Part shown: one piece after another, positions 51,010-63,603 of the stretch
Layout of the letters: each line of letters begins with the position of its first letter
How positions within the stretch are numbered: position 1 is the stretch's first letter
Assembly: GCA_008711295.1 (NCBI GenBank)
Contig: VUYV01000298.1
Location: 282,651-346,650, forward strand
Direction of reading: 5' to 3'
Length of the DNA stretch: 64,000 nt
From: Anarhynchus alexandrinus
Lineage: Eukaryota; Chordata; Aves; Charadriiformes; Charadriidae
The notes under the pieces: generated by a model
The model's input: the letters and a program-made list of their open reading frames with translations, nothing else
Told to the model about the DNA's origin: nothing
Database searches by the model: none
Made by a program: the position numbers and the translations under genes

Positions 51010-51070
51010 TATTTAGTTTGTCAGCAGGCCATAGACATAGGTATTTAGTTTGTCAGCAGGCCATAGACAT
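51010..51070 (+). repeat. 32-bp tandem duplication
   Basis: TATTTAGTTTGTCAGCAGGC with CATAGACAT begins at 51010 and again at 51042. The 29 nt that can be compared are identical. It lies 334 bp beyond the donor of E1. Confidence 0.96.
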
Positions 51071-51403
51071 GCTTCTTAAAGGCAACACCCAGTGCTGGGG
51101 GAAGCCACCCTAGGTGGTGCAGGCAGGACTCACAGGAGGGTACGAACCCCACTCCAGTACAGCGCAGTCATGTGTCTTGGACTACACACATGCCATAATG
51201 TGAGCACATCAACAACCATCAAATAAACCTCCCCTCTGAAAAACATCAGGACCACTTCCTCATACATGGTGTTAATTATACTGAAGTTCACAGCAGCTTT
51301 TGTTAAGAGTCTAGGCATCTGGTTTCCTCATCTGCAGCAATACACAACCCACAGGACACCGCGGATGCCCATCTGGATAAGCCCTTGCACACTTGCTCTG
51401 TAC

Positions 51404-51851
51404 CTTTTAGGGAAACCCAGTAGTGCTTCCATTTCCTGCGCGTGGCCGACTCCACTTTCTTGTTCTTTTTGTGCACCAGGAAGTTTTTCACAGCCAGAGC
51501 GCCGGCTTTCCGTACCGTGCCCTGGGCAGCCGTCAGGAGGATGTCGGACTGCCCTGGGGAGCTGAGGGTGCCACTGCTTTGCTCGTCGCTGAGGGCAGAG
51601 CCGGCCTCCTCCAGGTTCTCGCTGTTGGTGGTGCTCATCTCCAGCTCCCGGCGGAAGTTCTCGTACACCCCCTGGCGAAGCCCATCACCCGTCGAGCTGC
51701 TCCCGCTGTCGCTGCCGATGAAAGCCCGACTGGCCGTCGGGGAATAACTTGAGTTGGTAGCATTGGAGCGTCTAGAAAGGAGGTCGGTGTCGGTGGCTGC
51801 CCCCTCGATCCCACTGTCGGTGAACTCGCTCCCCTCACCTGCGTTGACGTC
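51404..51851 (-). CDS. TIAM1: TIAM1 exon E1: N-terminal linker and start of PHn domain
   Basis: 149 codons plus 1 nt. The exon opens in phase 0 with DVNAGEGSEF after acceptor CAACTAG and closes with WVSLK plus the first base of a Gly codon at donor GTACAG. The first ~110 residues form a Ser/Thr-rich, probably disordered linker, including DSGIEG, SYSPT and GSDSGSSST, then VYENFRRELEMS and DEQSSGTLSSPGQSD. The PH fold begins near residue 115 with GALAVKNFLVHKKNKKVES and continues with TRRKWKHYWVSL, the basic beta1-beta2 region expected to contact phosphoinositides. Codon use is GC-rich and about 33 CpGs fall in the exon, unlike the AT-rich middle exons. The preceding coding exon, which in other vertebrates carries the start codon and about 340 residues, is not in the window. 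Confidence 0.96.
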
Positions 51852-54221
51852 CTAGTTGCAAGAGAGACACAGCGTGAGATGAAGAGCCTGGCTGAGCCTG
51901 GCCTTCTGGAGACACCGACAGAAACTGAAATGCCCAGGTGGCACCACATTTCTTCACACCCCCATTTTGTCTGACACTGGAAATGCCTCATCTCTTTTTC
52001 TTCCGAAGACAAACAACTGGAAGAAAAGGTGGGGTAGGCAGAACTTCCAGCACAGTTTAGGAAAGACCAGTCACACACGCACGATTTCAGGTGGTGTCTC
52101 TACAGCCTTAGCATTTTGGAATATAAGACACAGCATCATCTGTTTACATTAAGCTAAGTTAACAGTGCTAAAGGTTTTGCAAAAGGAGAACATATGGTAG
52201 CAAAAACTGGCAGTGTCAAGAAAAGCAGCAATCAACCAACGCATTTTGAAAAGAAAACATTGATATTGTACATTCACACCTACAGTCGAAGATACATTTT
52301 AGACATCTCAAGATTGTCATTTGCAAATTATATAACTAAAAAGGTACCTCTTTTTTCTCCTAAAAAGTTAATGTATTTGAGATTATTTCTGGTTTGTGTC
52401 ACTTCTACATCACAAATCCTAATGATGGGGCAGAATCCCATGGTGATAGACCCTGCTAAAATACTGCAATAACAGAAGACCCTTCCTGGTCCCCAAGAAC
52501 TTGCAGTTGAAGGATCGGATGAGACAAGAATATGCCTGGCTTGAGCAAGACAGGAAACAACAAGACCAAATTCAGGTTTCGAAGGCTGAGCGGCTCAGCT
52601 TGCCCCCTGCAACAAGGCTAGTGCCTAACGGGGCCTAACCTCTACCATCTTGGCACCCGAAGGCATCTGTGGCAGTTTTTGAAGGAGGACAAATAAAGGC
52701 CAAGCCCTGTAAGTGGAGAGAAATATCTTATGTAAGATATTCGAGAGAAGAGGGAGCCAGGGAAGAAGATGCAAAGAGGTGAGAAATATGGCCAAAACAA
52801 CAGGAATTTCAGCCTTTACCTCTCCTGCAAGAGCAGCTGGTGCTTGATTTACAAGTTTTTTAAAAAAATGAGGAGACTCTGAGAAGAGGTGGCAGAACGC
52901 AGTATTTATTTTGAGAGAAAACAAGCTGCTAAGTGCTGGTTCAAGCACCAGTTTTCTATGCATCCAAGAGCAGCTCTGCAGAAACTGAGAAACCCTTCAC
53001 CGAGCTCTGCTTGAAACCTTCCTCCTGTGGAGCAAGAGCTGGATGAGGAAACCTTAGGGGGAGGGGAGGGGTGTTGCTGAATCTGACTAACTTTTAAGGC
53101 ATTAATTTGTAACGGATGGGCTCGTTCTTTATAAACGCCACCCCTCAAGGGAGACTTGGAGTCCAGCTGGAAGAATAAGCGCTTCCTTCCCCGCTCAATG
53201 AGCACAGTTATCCTAGCCAGTTGGTTATTTAATGCAACACATAGTGATAGACAAGCTGTTCTGGACAGGCCAATATTCCTCTGCTCCCACCGCATGCGAA
53301 CAACTGAGCAGGGCTTCCTGGAAGTGCAGTCATCTGCCCGTACAGAGCAGTTTTCTCAACTGCACGTTTTTTCCCTGCTGTTCCAATACACTTGTTTCTT
53401 GGAAGCCAAATATATTCCCATTTCTTGCAGCACTGCAAAGGAGGAATTTCTGGAGAGGGGAACTGGCGCTGCTCAGAAACCGATGTTTACAAAGCACTGC
53501 TGCAAGCAAGTTTTTGCACTCCATCATGAAAAGCTGGATGGTGCAACTTCCGATGACAGCCCTCCATCTGAGACCCCACATGTCAGGGAGCCAGGACTGG
53601 CACGGCCACTCGACGCTCACGCGCCAGAGGCACTGCCCCTCTGCCAGCACAAACTACATGGGCATAAAACCAGAGTGCCAAAGAACCGAACCAGATCCCC
53701 CATGTCCACTGGGACAGTTATTCCCAGAGGATGCCTGGGGTTTGCATTTGTTTTCTGGGGCCTCCTTCCCTCATAATTTTTTTTAACAGGAAAAAGTGTG
53801 TCACGCATATAGCATAAACAAATCTGCATTCTGCAGTGAACATTACATAACAGTGGCAAACAAATTATTTGAGGTTTTGAGATTTTTACTTTAGGTTAAT
53901 AATAAATATACAATCTGTCTTGTAATTATTTTATCCATGCAATACAAGAAGTATAAACACAATTCCAAAATTTCAGCTGTTGTAACTTTTAGGAAGCCTA
54001 TCTCATGCTTTAACTAGAATTAGTCAGTTTAAAATATAAAGAGCTACCAAAACAGTCCACCAACCTGAGTGAGACAGGATTTGTAATTTTGCCAGCCAGC
54101 ATACGCACAAAACTTTCTTGGTGCTTTTTAGCAGATGGAGTATTTTTTTCAAAAACAGAAGCGCACCCAGAGATGTTCAAGCACAGCGCTGCAATGCAGG
54201 ATCTCAAGGTTCCTCGTGCCC

Positions 54222-54310
54222 TGTGTGACACAGCCTTGTTCTTGCATAACCTTGACGAGACACAGTACTAATTGCCTCAGTTTCCCTGTCCATAAATGGT
54301 GATTATACAC
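54222..54310 (+). repeat. MIR-like SINE relic
   Basis: GCATAACCTTGACGAGACAC, then ATTGCCTCAGTTTCCCTGTC and CATAAATGGTGATTATA. The TGCCTCAGTTTCCC(CA/TG)TC block is the MIR hallmark. Confidence 0.6.
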
Positions 54311-57300
54311 TGATAGATGGACATAACGGCTCACTATTTATAAAAAAATGAAGGCATGGAAAACTCAGAGTGAATGTTATATACACTCATGAGCTTCAAT
54401 TGTAGCACATTTTGCAAATATCTTTATAATCTTTACCACAATGCAAGTGATAGGCTGGACGGGTCAAAAGATCTTTTCAATATAATGCTGCAGCCTTGCC
54501 CCTAGTCTTCCTCTGCTCCCTGCACTCCCTTTTCCTCTCTTAAATACCCCGTATCAAAGACTTCTTGCCAACCGATGCAAACCCTTTGGTAGGAGGAGGG
54601 TCTCAGCATACAAAGGTCAGAACAGTTCAAAACCTACAGCCTGCTAATATTGTTCACGCTCATGAATTATGAAACGTAGCATTGAGTGAGCTTAGCACTT
54701 TCGGAAGTCCGCTGTATGAGAAGATCAGTCTCGGGGTTAGTAGGGTTAAGAGAATTCATTGCACAGGTCTCTGACTTCTGAGTTCCTGCTGCAATGTCAG
54801 CTCATTCTCATCGGAGGGTATGAAAAGCTCTCAAGAAGCAGCCGGCATCTGCTCTGGATGTCTCACAGTGCTATAATCTACACACTGAAGGGCATTCAAT
54901 TAAGAGTTCAGCAGAAAGCATAGAGGTTTAGTATACTGCTTCCGCAGAAATGTGCTGAGGCCGAAGGGGTAACACTCCCAAGCCAAGCAACAAACCATAG
55001 CAGGGTTTGATGAACACCATCACTGGCAGCACAGAAATATCCCTGCAAATTTTCAAACAAGTATGCTGAAAATTAAGCATCCCAGCTCACACCCTGAGCA
55101 GCATGGCTCTCCGCTGATGAGATCAATGTGGATGGATACATGGGCCTTTAGCTTTGGTGTCCAGCTGCAAAGTACCTACTGACATGGCCACCAGAGGCTA
55201 CTGCTCAGAAGCAAAGCATACATTGCATAACCTTGATGAGGGCTATTTAAAATTACTCATGTTTCCTGCTCAGTTTCTCAAAGAGCCCTGCGGGTGACAG
55301 CAACGTCTCTCTCCTCCAAGGAAGACTTATTACCACCTCAGGTCCATGATGGCATGCACCACAGAGGCTTGCTAACAACACAGGTATTTCACTCCTTGGC
55401 AGAAGGAGTTCCCAGGAAAAGACTCTTGAGGCCAAGAGTCAGCTCCAGACACGGCTCAGTCTTCCCCCCTCTGACTCTTGCCCAGCGTCCCTGTGGTTCT
55501 CCACCAGGATTCCAATGGCATGTGCTAGGCACATCACGGGAGCTGGGAGACAGCTGAAGACTGCCGAATGCATGTTTCTGAAGCCCACAGTTTTGGACAT
55601 TATACACATATTGTAAGAAATCACCAGCATGTAACTCAGGACTTGTAATTGCTACAATCAAGGGGCTCTGTTTTATTTCACTGGTTAAAACTCCCCAAAA
55701 GTTTCATTTAGCTCTATGTAAGATTCAGGACACTGCACTTGATATTTTGCACCTCACCAGAGATCTTGTATTTTGCATTTTCAGGCTGGCAAACAGCTGT
55801 CTCCACACAGAGGAATACTTTTGCCTGGAGAGACCATCCCATGAACCAAGTGCAGGACTGGAACTAAAATCTGTGCTACCCTGCTCAGCCTTCCCACTGG
55901 TGTCTACCTAGCTTCGGGACTGGGAGGACAAGAGGGCAAAGCAAGAGGGAGGTGGAAATCATTAAATTGGTCACACCAAGTAGAAAGCATGTAGCAAAGA
56001 AAAGAAAATGTATTTCCTCCCAGATAGAGAGATGGGGGAAGTCGTGGGAATAGCAGTTCTTGGCATTGTGCACACACAACAGGTCTTAGTCCATAGGGAC
56101 AACAAACTGAATAAACGGGGGGCTTTGTCCCTTCGATTTAAGATCGCTCTGTGGAAAGCAGGGAGAAAGTCACATAAAGACCACTGGCTAAAGAAGGAAA
56201 CTAAACAGGCTCTAGTGACTGTGCTGCACTGTGAGCCCTGATGGTGAGGCAGTAAGCAGCAGCACAACATCCACCAGGATCTGGGATGCCGCCTGCTGCT
56301 GCTGAAGATGACAAGAGGAGCGGCACCGTTTCTTCCACTGGCAGTGCTACCATACCAGTTGCAAATGCCCAGGGTTTATGAAAAGATGTTCAGCAGACAG
56401 TAACGGAGGGAAAGGTGGAATGCCTGACGCCAGAGAGGTACGCCACACAATGAGAAACCAGAGACGGACTGAACGGTGCCGTTGTTACCAACAAGAATGC
56501 AGCAAGGCTCAGCAAGCAGGCCACGTGCCAGGACAGCTACTACAGCCCTAATAGCATTCAAGTGTAATGAAGTGGAATTATCACAGCCCCATCAAATGCA
56601 GAGAACAATTTAACTGATGAACCAATTGGGTAAAATATTAGTGAAAGTATTAACAACCCATTTAAACATATGTTTTTTCCTCACATGAACACTGGGTTTC
56701 ATGCAAAGCAAGACAGTGGGGAATAAAACTGTAATGCAAGCTACATCAAGCTAGTGTACTTGGTGCTGTAGCTTTTGCACGCTTACATGATAGTCACACC
56801 TCTGTATGTCAGCTACAGCCACATTGGTTAAAAAATTCTTGCTAGATTTAGAAGACAGACAGAAAAAAACCCTTTTGCTTTAGAAAAAAAATGTCTACCT
56901 TCAGCTAGCAAAAATCAGGCAAAAAATTTTGGGACAGGTTCCAAGTGTCTTCATCCCCTTGTTGAACATATTTGCTACTGGCCTCTGCTAGCAAGAGACC
57001 ACCAGATGGGATAAGCCTTGCCCAACTGTCCGGCTCATGACTGGATACATTCAGATCGCTTGCAATAACGATGTACTTCCCAAACTTCCCACCAACAGCC
57101 GTGTTACAGACACTATTTAAATGGCTTGGTGAATCACTTTCTTCTGCTTGACTGACAGCAGTGATTCATGGGCACTTTAGGCACATGGGACTGATTTAAT
57201 AGGAAAACTCTTACTTCCCTAATATAAACAGTTCCTTATGTAGTTAATACTTCTTTCTAAATTAACCATTATATTAAAAGTGCTCGTTAGTAAAAGACGA

Positions 57301-60300
57301 CTCAGTGGGTTTTTTTCTTAGAAGGGTCTCCCTCCAAGAGAATGCAAATCCTCTGTTCCCCATCCTGTTTAGCAACAGAGCAATAAGGTGTTCACATTCA
57401 GCAACAGCCTGAAATTGCACATAACCCGTCTGGTTGCTACTTAGGCAAGCACCACAGAATACATTTAAAATAGATGGGTAAGCAGCTTGATGGTTTGCAT
57501 GCTTTTATGTGCCTGGAGTCTCTTTGAAGCTCCTATGTAGAAAAAGATTGGCCTGATAAGTGTCTTTCCTTTCTTTTCAGTACTGACTCTACCATCATTT
57601 AATGGTCAAGGTGGTCTGTTAAGGTACGACTTGCTCCAAATCAAAATCACATCCTTTCTCCAGAGGAACTTGAACACCTGGTAATGAATGCATTGGAAGA
57701 TTTATCTGTCTTGAAAAGAGTCAAAACATTCCAAGAAGCAAAGATAAATCATAACTTGTGATTGAAACCTGAGTGGGAGAAATGGTTTCAAAGCTGCAAT
57801 AGACAAACACAAAAGCAACTCCATAGCTCGTTCTGTCTGGGGGAATACAGTTTTGAAGAAGACCTTTACAAACACACCAAATCATGTCCCATAACTCACT
57901 GTAGAGTCAGAGACATTATAATAATGACACGAAGAGATCTGCTACCAGAGCAACAAACAAAGCCCCTAAAACAGATGCTGGGAGTTGATAGGAAAGAAGG
58001 TTGTGAAGATATCTGCAGGCCTGTGTACAGCAGGACAGTACTATATGAGAACTAGCCAGGATGCACCAGACTGACTGCAGGCTTTGGAGAACTAAACTGA
58101 CAGCCACAAACCAACACAGGCCAACTGCAGTTTTCTGTTGTATTGGTTGGGTCTTGTTTACACCTCCTAGGAGGGCTCCCAAGTCCAGCGAGGTACAGTT
58201 GCAAGCCAACTGCAATTTGTACGTGGATACCAGACTGAGGTGCTGGGTTTGTTACCTTTGGGAATTCAAAGAGATCAGATACTGATATGTACAAGCAGCT
58301 TTGGTTCCTACTTCTGTGCACTCACCGCACTGGTGCAACAGTTCTTCAGACGTCTGAAAGAATCAAAATTTAAAAAAAAAAAAGCAAACAAACCCTTACA
58401 TGCGTTATTAAAGCTGCTCGGAATGGTTTAATAAGCAAGCAGGTTTTGGCCATGGTTTTCTGAAATCAAATTTACTCCTGACAAAACGGGTATTAGCCCA
58501 GACCTCTAGATATTTCTCCTACCAGTAAGCTCCACTCTTATTATGAAAGGATGAATCACAGTCACAGGTTTCTGGGCAGTAAACCCTGGGAAAGTCTTAA
58601 GGCATGGATTTCAATGGATTTTGGTTCCAGGATTCCTTTGTGAACTTGTCTTGGTGAATGCTATACAGTGTAATTTGGCACCTTGGAAAGACAGACAAGG
58701 TACTGGGTGCCAGGCACCCAGAAGATACTTGAATATAGGAAGGAGATGTGCATCCCCTTTGTTCGTGCAGGACAGGCAGGTAGCAAACACCAATGTATCA
58801 AGCATCCATCAACCCCATTTCCTTTGCAGGCAACTCTGACTGACATATATGGCTGTTACCTCAGTTTTACACTTGGTTCCTTCGCTCCACATTAAGTTAC
58901 CACGTTATCTGGGTGCTTCTAACACAGGGGTTGGGAACATTTTTGGTTCACTGATGTCCCAGACATTTTCCAGCTAATATGTGGGCCCTTCCAGAAAGAT
59001 CATCTCTGTAGACCACCATGCTTCCCCAAGGAGCCTGGTTTTCTTAGCTGACTTTGATACCTTAAAGGAAAATTATGGACCTACAGGGACTCCTGCGGCA
59101 GTCAGGAAAGTACAACCCCAGAGGACTTGTCAGCTGTGAGATAGAAAATGCTGAAAATGAAACTGTCCCCCATAAAGCTGCAGGGAAATACATAGGACAG
59201 CTTTACCCTTCTCTCCAAGGTACTATGCAGAGCTCTTCACTGACTCAGGACAGTTCTGGCATCAGTTTGTGCTCTGTTCATGTTCAGAAAGTTAGTTTTG
59301 CATCCCTAAGAGCTCAAGTATTGGGTAAAGGGAAGTGGGAGAATGTTTTGATTTTGCTTTTTAATAACATGAGCGAAATCCAAGCCTGCGAGAGAACGCG
59401 TGAGGGACAAGAGGGCCCTTAGCAGGAAACAGCACAAAGCACTACCATGGGACACCATGAGAGCACACCAGCTCTTCCCTGGCTTTAGCGCTGACTTTTA
59501 AGGGGTGCTAAAGTATATAATACCGCAAACGAGAATCAACCTATAATCCAGTAAAGCCTCTTGCAGTGTGGTCCCTGCACACAGCTTCCGACACCTGCAC
59601 AAATCTGCGGTGGACGCCCACTTTCCATCCCCAGCAGTGGGGGGAAGTCTCAGTTCTTGAGTGCTGCAGTGTTTAATCCCTCTGTTCCCAAATGATATGC
59701 TGAGGACCCCCCAAAACTTACCTTGCTTTCATCTCAATGGACCACCCAGATGAAGAAAGTTTCTAGAGGGATTGAGCTAACCATAAACTAATGCAAGCAG
59801 CCTAACCGGGCTTGAGTTAAACAAATGGCAGCATGCCCAACCAAAATCCTCGAAGTAAAATACAGGGTTAGGTTACTTTTTGTTTGCTCAATGCCAAGAA
59901 GAGGCAATTCTTCCTGAAAAATGTAATAGAGGGGGCAGAAGTGGAGAAGAGGGAAAGCTGCTAGAACAGCAACTTGAAATCAAAACGTATCATCTGGGAG
60001 GTGTTCACCTGAACAATCACCTAACTTAAGGGAGCAGGGAAACACTTGCACAGGATCACACGCTGAAGCTCTCTGAAAAGAAATGTTTTAGTGGAGCACT
60101 TCACTGGAAAGGATCACTGCTGCAAATTGCATCCATCTAAGCAAGCACAGCCCAGCAAACAAGCAGCTGGGGCAACCTGTCAGTGATTTTTAAGTGGAAA
60201 GTACTTGAGACTAAAAACACGCAGTGTATAGAGCTTTACAGAGAATACAATTATTGCCAATGGTACAAGCACTTCAGAAGTATAAATGACATAGTCCTAC

Positions 60301-63300
60301 TGTTTAAAAAAAACATGCCTGAATGGAGCTAGATCAGGTATCAGGACTGCCGATTTGCTTTCCATTGGCTTCAGACCAAGAGCGAAGGAAGAAAAACAAA
60401 TTAAGATCTTAGAAAGAGTATCAAAATATTTGCCAGCGCAGACCAAAACACTCATTTTCACATGCTCCTTTCCCTGGCAATATTGGGGCAGAGTTGTGTG
60501 CTCTGAAGGGAGTGACTGCTATTTGCTTTAAAATATCCTGAATAGGCAATACCTGATCTAATCTCACCCATCTGGGAAGGTCAGTCTGGTGACAGAGCAG
60601 GTAAAACCTCTGAGTTCAGGTCTGAAGCCCTCTATTCAAGCTTTCCCCCAGGCTCACGCCGAATCCACTTCCAGTTAGCCAGGCTATAAACACCTCATTT
60701 GGTCTAGGCATTAAATGGGTCTGGTCATTCAGACACACTGAAAGCTGTCACGATGGCAGCCAGCAGGACCCAAGATGTGGATTCACAAGCAGTTTACACC
60801 GGTGCAAGCTTGGGCTGCCACCAAAAAGAGCGGTTACCCCTTCTCCCTCACCCCAAGCCCATTTCCACCCCTTCCTTTAACTTGGTGCCCTGTGGCTAGT
60901 AGCTGAAAACAGAGATGTTTGGTTTTAATAGGGTTGTTTGCCTGAAGGCTCAGTAAAATGACCAGCTGACCAGTGCTCTTAGGTGGGATTCAGCCCCTGG
61001 AGTCACCCGAGCCAAACCGTCAGACTCAAGGATCTCTGGCTTTTGGAGATTTGGAGCATGGCTCAGGCTATATCCGAGACCTTGGGAATGACTGCCGTTT
61101 GAAAGGCACTATAAGACTGTGTGAACAGGGGCTCAAATCAGTGAGATGCACACTACTGCAGAAAACCAGCAACATCTTACTTTTAGGAGCTTACTAAACT
61201 ATGTGTCGTTAATTATAATTTAATGATACATGACTTTGTCTTTATTTCTTTCCTCGATTCCATCTGGAGTCAAGCGACTAAGATTAAAGGTCTGGGACAA
61301 TCTGATTAAGAATCTTATTTAGGTTGAAAATAGCTATGTTTTCCAGACTACAGACTGAGATGTACAGAATTACTTTAATAGGAGCTGCTGAAGACACACT
61401 GCCTGGAAAAGCGATGACCGAGGAGGGCTATAAGAGCAGGCTATAAGGTCACAAGTGTTATGTAGAGAGTGAACAGGATGCAGTGGAAGCCAGAAGGAGA
61501 AAATGATTTCAGAAAAGTGAATTCATGAGGGACAGGTCAAGCCGACGGTCTTGGATGCATTCCTCGCTCAGGAAGACTCAAATCGCTAATTTTCTGGAAT
61601 CGGAAAGAATGGCCTAAAGGAAAGTTCACCCCGTACTCTCCCCGTTTCTTTCTTTTCCTGAGCACTTGGTGTTTGGGGAACAAGGTACTGGGTTGGATGG
61701 TGCTTTCATGTGACTGACCCAGTGTGGTCCTTTTACCTTTTGAGGTAATGTCCTCTAAGCCACAAAACCATTTGTGAAAAAGTTTTACACAACTTAAAAA
61801 CAAGTATCAGCTCTCTGGAGTGTAGCCATCCTACATAACGTAATGAAACACTATAACCTGTTATAAAATTCCCTGAGATAGTAAAAAAATAGTATCGACT
61901 GGAAAGATACTCTAATTTTAGACTGTTTTTTCTGTATGTCCTGATCTAATTCCCACAAAAACCTTGGTTCCATCTCCTGCATATTCTGCAAAATTTTTTC
62001 ATACAGGATATTTTATTTTTTTTTTTAAGGCTTGAGATCCCAAATTCCTTCAGGCTACCTACAGAGGCCTAAAAATAGTAACGAACTTGAAAATCGGACA
62101 GAAGGGGATTTAACGCGCCAAGGACATAGCCTGGGGCTGGCGCTGAAGGAGGCGCAGTTTCCAAGTCAGGCAGGCAGGAAGCTTGTTCACTCTCCCCCTG
62201 CTCAGCTTCACAACAAACACTGGAGCAAAGACACCATAAAAAACCTTCGCTTTTCCTGCAGAGTCCAGGGACATCTTCTTGCTGCTCCTTCTCAAAAGTT
62301 ATGTAAAAAACCTGGAGTGCACCATTGTAATGCTAACGCTGGAATTGAGCTTTCCGGAAGAAATCACAAATCGGGCTATCAAGCTGAGAGAGGAATGAGC
62401 CACCCTTCTCATATGTGAGTGGTTGACCACGCAGAAATGCTTTGGCCACTGTGTTTCCTTGAATTTTAACACACACAGGAATCAGATCATGCTCTAAATA
62501 TTGCTTGTAAAACACCATTGCTTCCCTAGAAAAGACAGTCCACCTATAGCTTCACACCTCCAAGGGACTACTCCTAATGTCTTCCCCACAAAGCAAATAC
62601 CAGCCCCAGAAGCCCATGGCGGTCTCTGCCTTTGATGGCCACTGCCATCACCACCTGGACCATCAAGAAAACCAGATAGGGAGGAGCGGGACCTGCAGGG
62701 CCAGAGCCAGCACCAGGTAGGGCTGTCTCATGCTGATCCACAGCAGACACCCATGAACAGACACGCTGCTGGAGACACGGCCTGGCAACCAGAGTTTGCC
62801 GCGTGATCCCAACATCTTCTGTGCATGCAGGATGACTTCACCCAACTGTAGCGGAGCCTGAAATGTAAAAAGAGGTTCATGCCCTACGCGAGGCTGTATC
62901 CCCCACATTTGATGGTCTAAAGAAAAGAGCAGTCAGAAATTATCCACAGAGAGGGAACACGGAATAAGGAGGTGGCAAGATGGGCTTGAAAGTGGCACAA
63001 AACCATATCTCAAGGTTTCCATTCCCTAATTCCTCTCCTGAAACTTCAATTACAGCTCACAACAGCAGGGGAGCATGTGGTTACATTCGTCTCTGAACAT
63101 CCACCAGGAGGAGGAGGGAGTTTCCCGCAGGCAGATGTTTAGCTGCAAGCAGGACACAACAAGGCCATTTCACAAAAATCTGGATCCCAACAAGCAGGTT
63201 GTAGGATCCTGGGGATCTCACAACCCACAGTAAGAACAAGCTGTATCCAACCGGAGCATGTCTCTCTTCAAGCAAAAATGGGTGAAAATGTCAGCCAATT

Positions 63301-63586
63301 AAGCTTTTTCCACCTACATCACATCAGCTCCAAAAGCCAAACAGGATCCCAGCAGAGCTCCCCGGGAAGTCTCGCTTCAGCAGATCTGAACCCTTAATGT
63401 TAAAATGTTACGAAAAACAGAACTGCTGCGTGGGTGCCCCAAAGCCACCCTGTGAATATTAATCGCCTGTGCATATTGAATATAATTGTCTCTCCAGTAT
63501 TAAAAAGCTCTCCTTCTCAATTAGTGGAAAGTGACTCCCACAGTTCAATTTAAGGTTTAAATTTGGAAGGGAGAGATTTTCTTTTC

Positions 63587-63603
63587 TTTTTTTTTTTTTT
63601 TTT
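63587..63603. repeat. T17 homopolymer
   Basis: Seventeen consecutive Ts preceded by TTTTC and CTTTTC steps. Simple sequence. Confidence 0.95.

Larger units (their letters stand above)
48889..51403 (-). other. TIAM1 intron E1-E2
   Basis: Bounded by GTACAG on the 5' side and CTCTTTTAG on the 3' side. It holds a minus-strand CR1 tail (49612-49690), CAAA simple repeats (49544-49564 and 50342-50360), a 13-nt A run near 50370 and a 32-bp tandem duplication (51010-51070). Around 50630-50960 CpG density is moderately raised and an open frame of 186 codons runs on the plus strand without recognisable similarity. Confidence 0.9.
7903..51851 (-). other. TIAM1: TIAM1 gene, partial (12 internal coding exons)
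   Basis: This span holds twelve consecutive coding exons of the Rac GEF TIAM1. The protein loads GTP onto Rac at the membrane and controls adhesion, polarity, migration and neuronal spine development. I assigned exons by matching translated blocks to my knowledge of vertebrate TIAM1 and then setting each boundary at AG/GT dinucleotides. Phases are 0-1, 1-0, seven phase-0 exons in which only the last exits in phase 1, then 1-1, 1-1 and 1-0, so 2028 nt join into 676 codons without a frame conflict. The block corresponds roughly to human residues 345 to 970 of about 1591. PHn, coiled coil, Ex, RBD and PDZ are covered; the N-terminus and DH-PH are outside the window. The paralogue TIAM2 is less likely because the PDZ pocket residues are the TIAM1 set (see the PDZ exons). 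All introns are of the U2 GT-AG type. Confidence 0.96.

Noticed and set aside
50488..51048. 186-codon plus-strand open frame
   Set aside because: Antisense intronic sequence, no recognisable family, GC-rich composition lowers stop frequency, and the frame runs through the 32-bp tandem duplication. Not reported as a gene.
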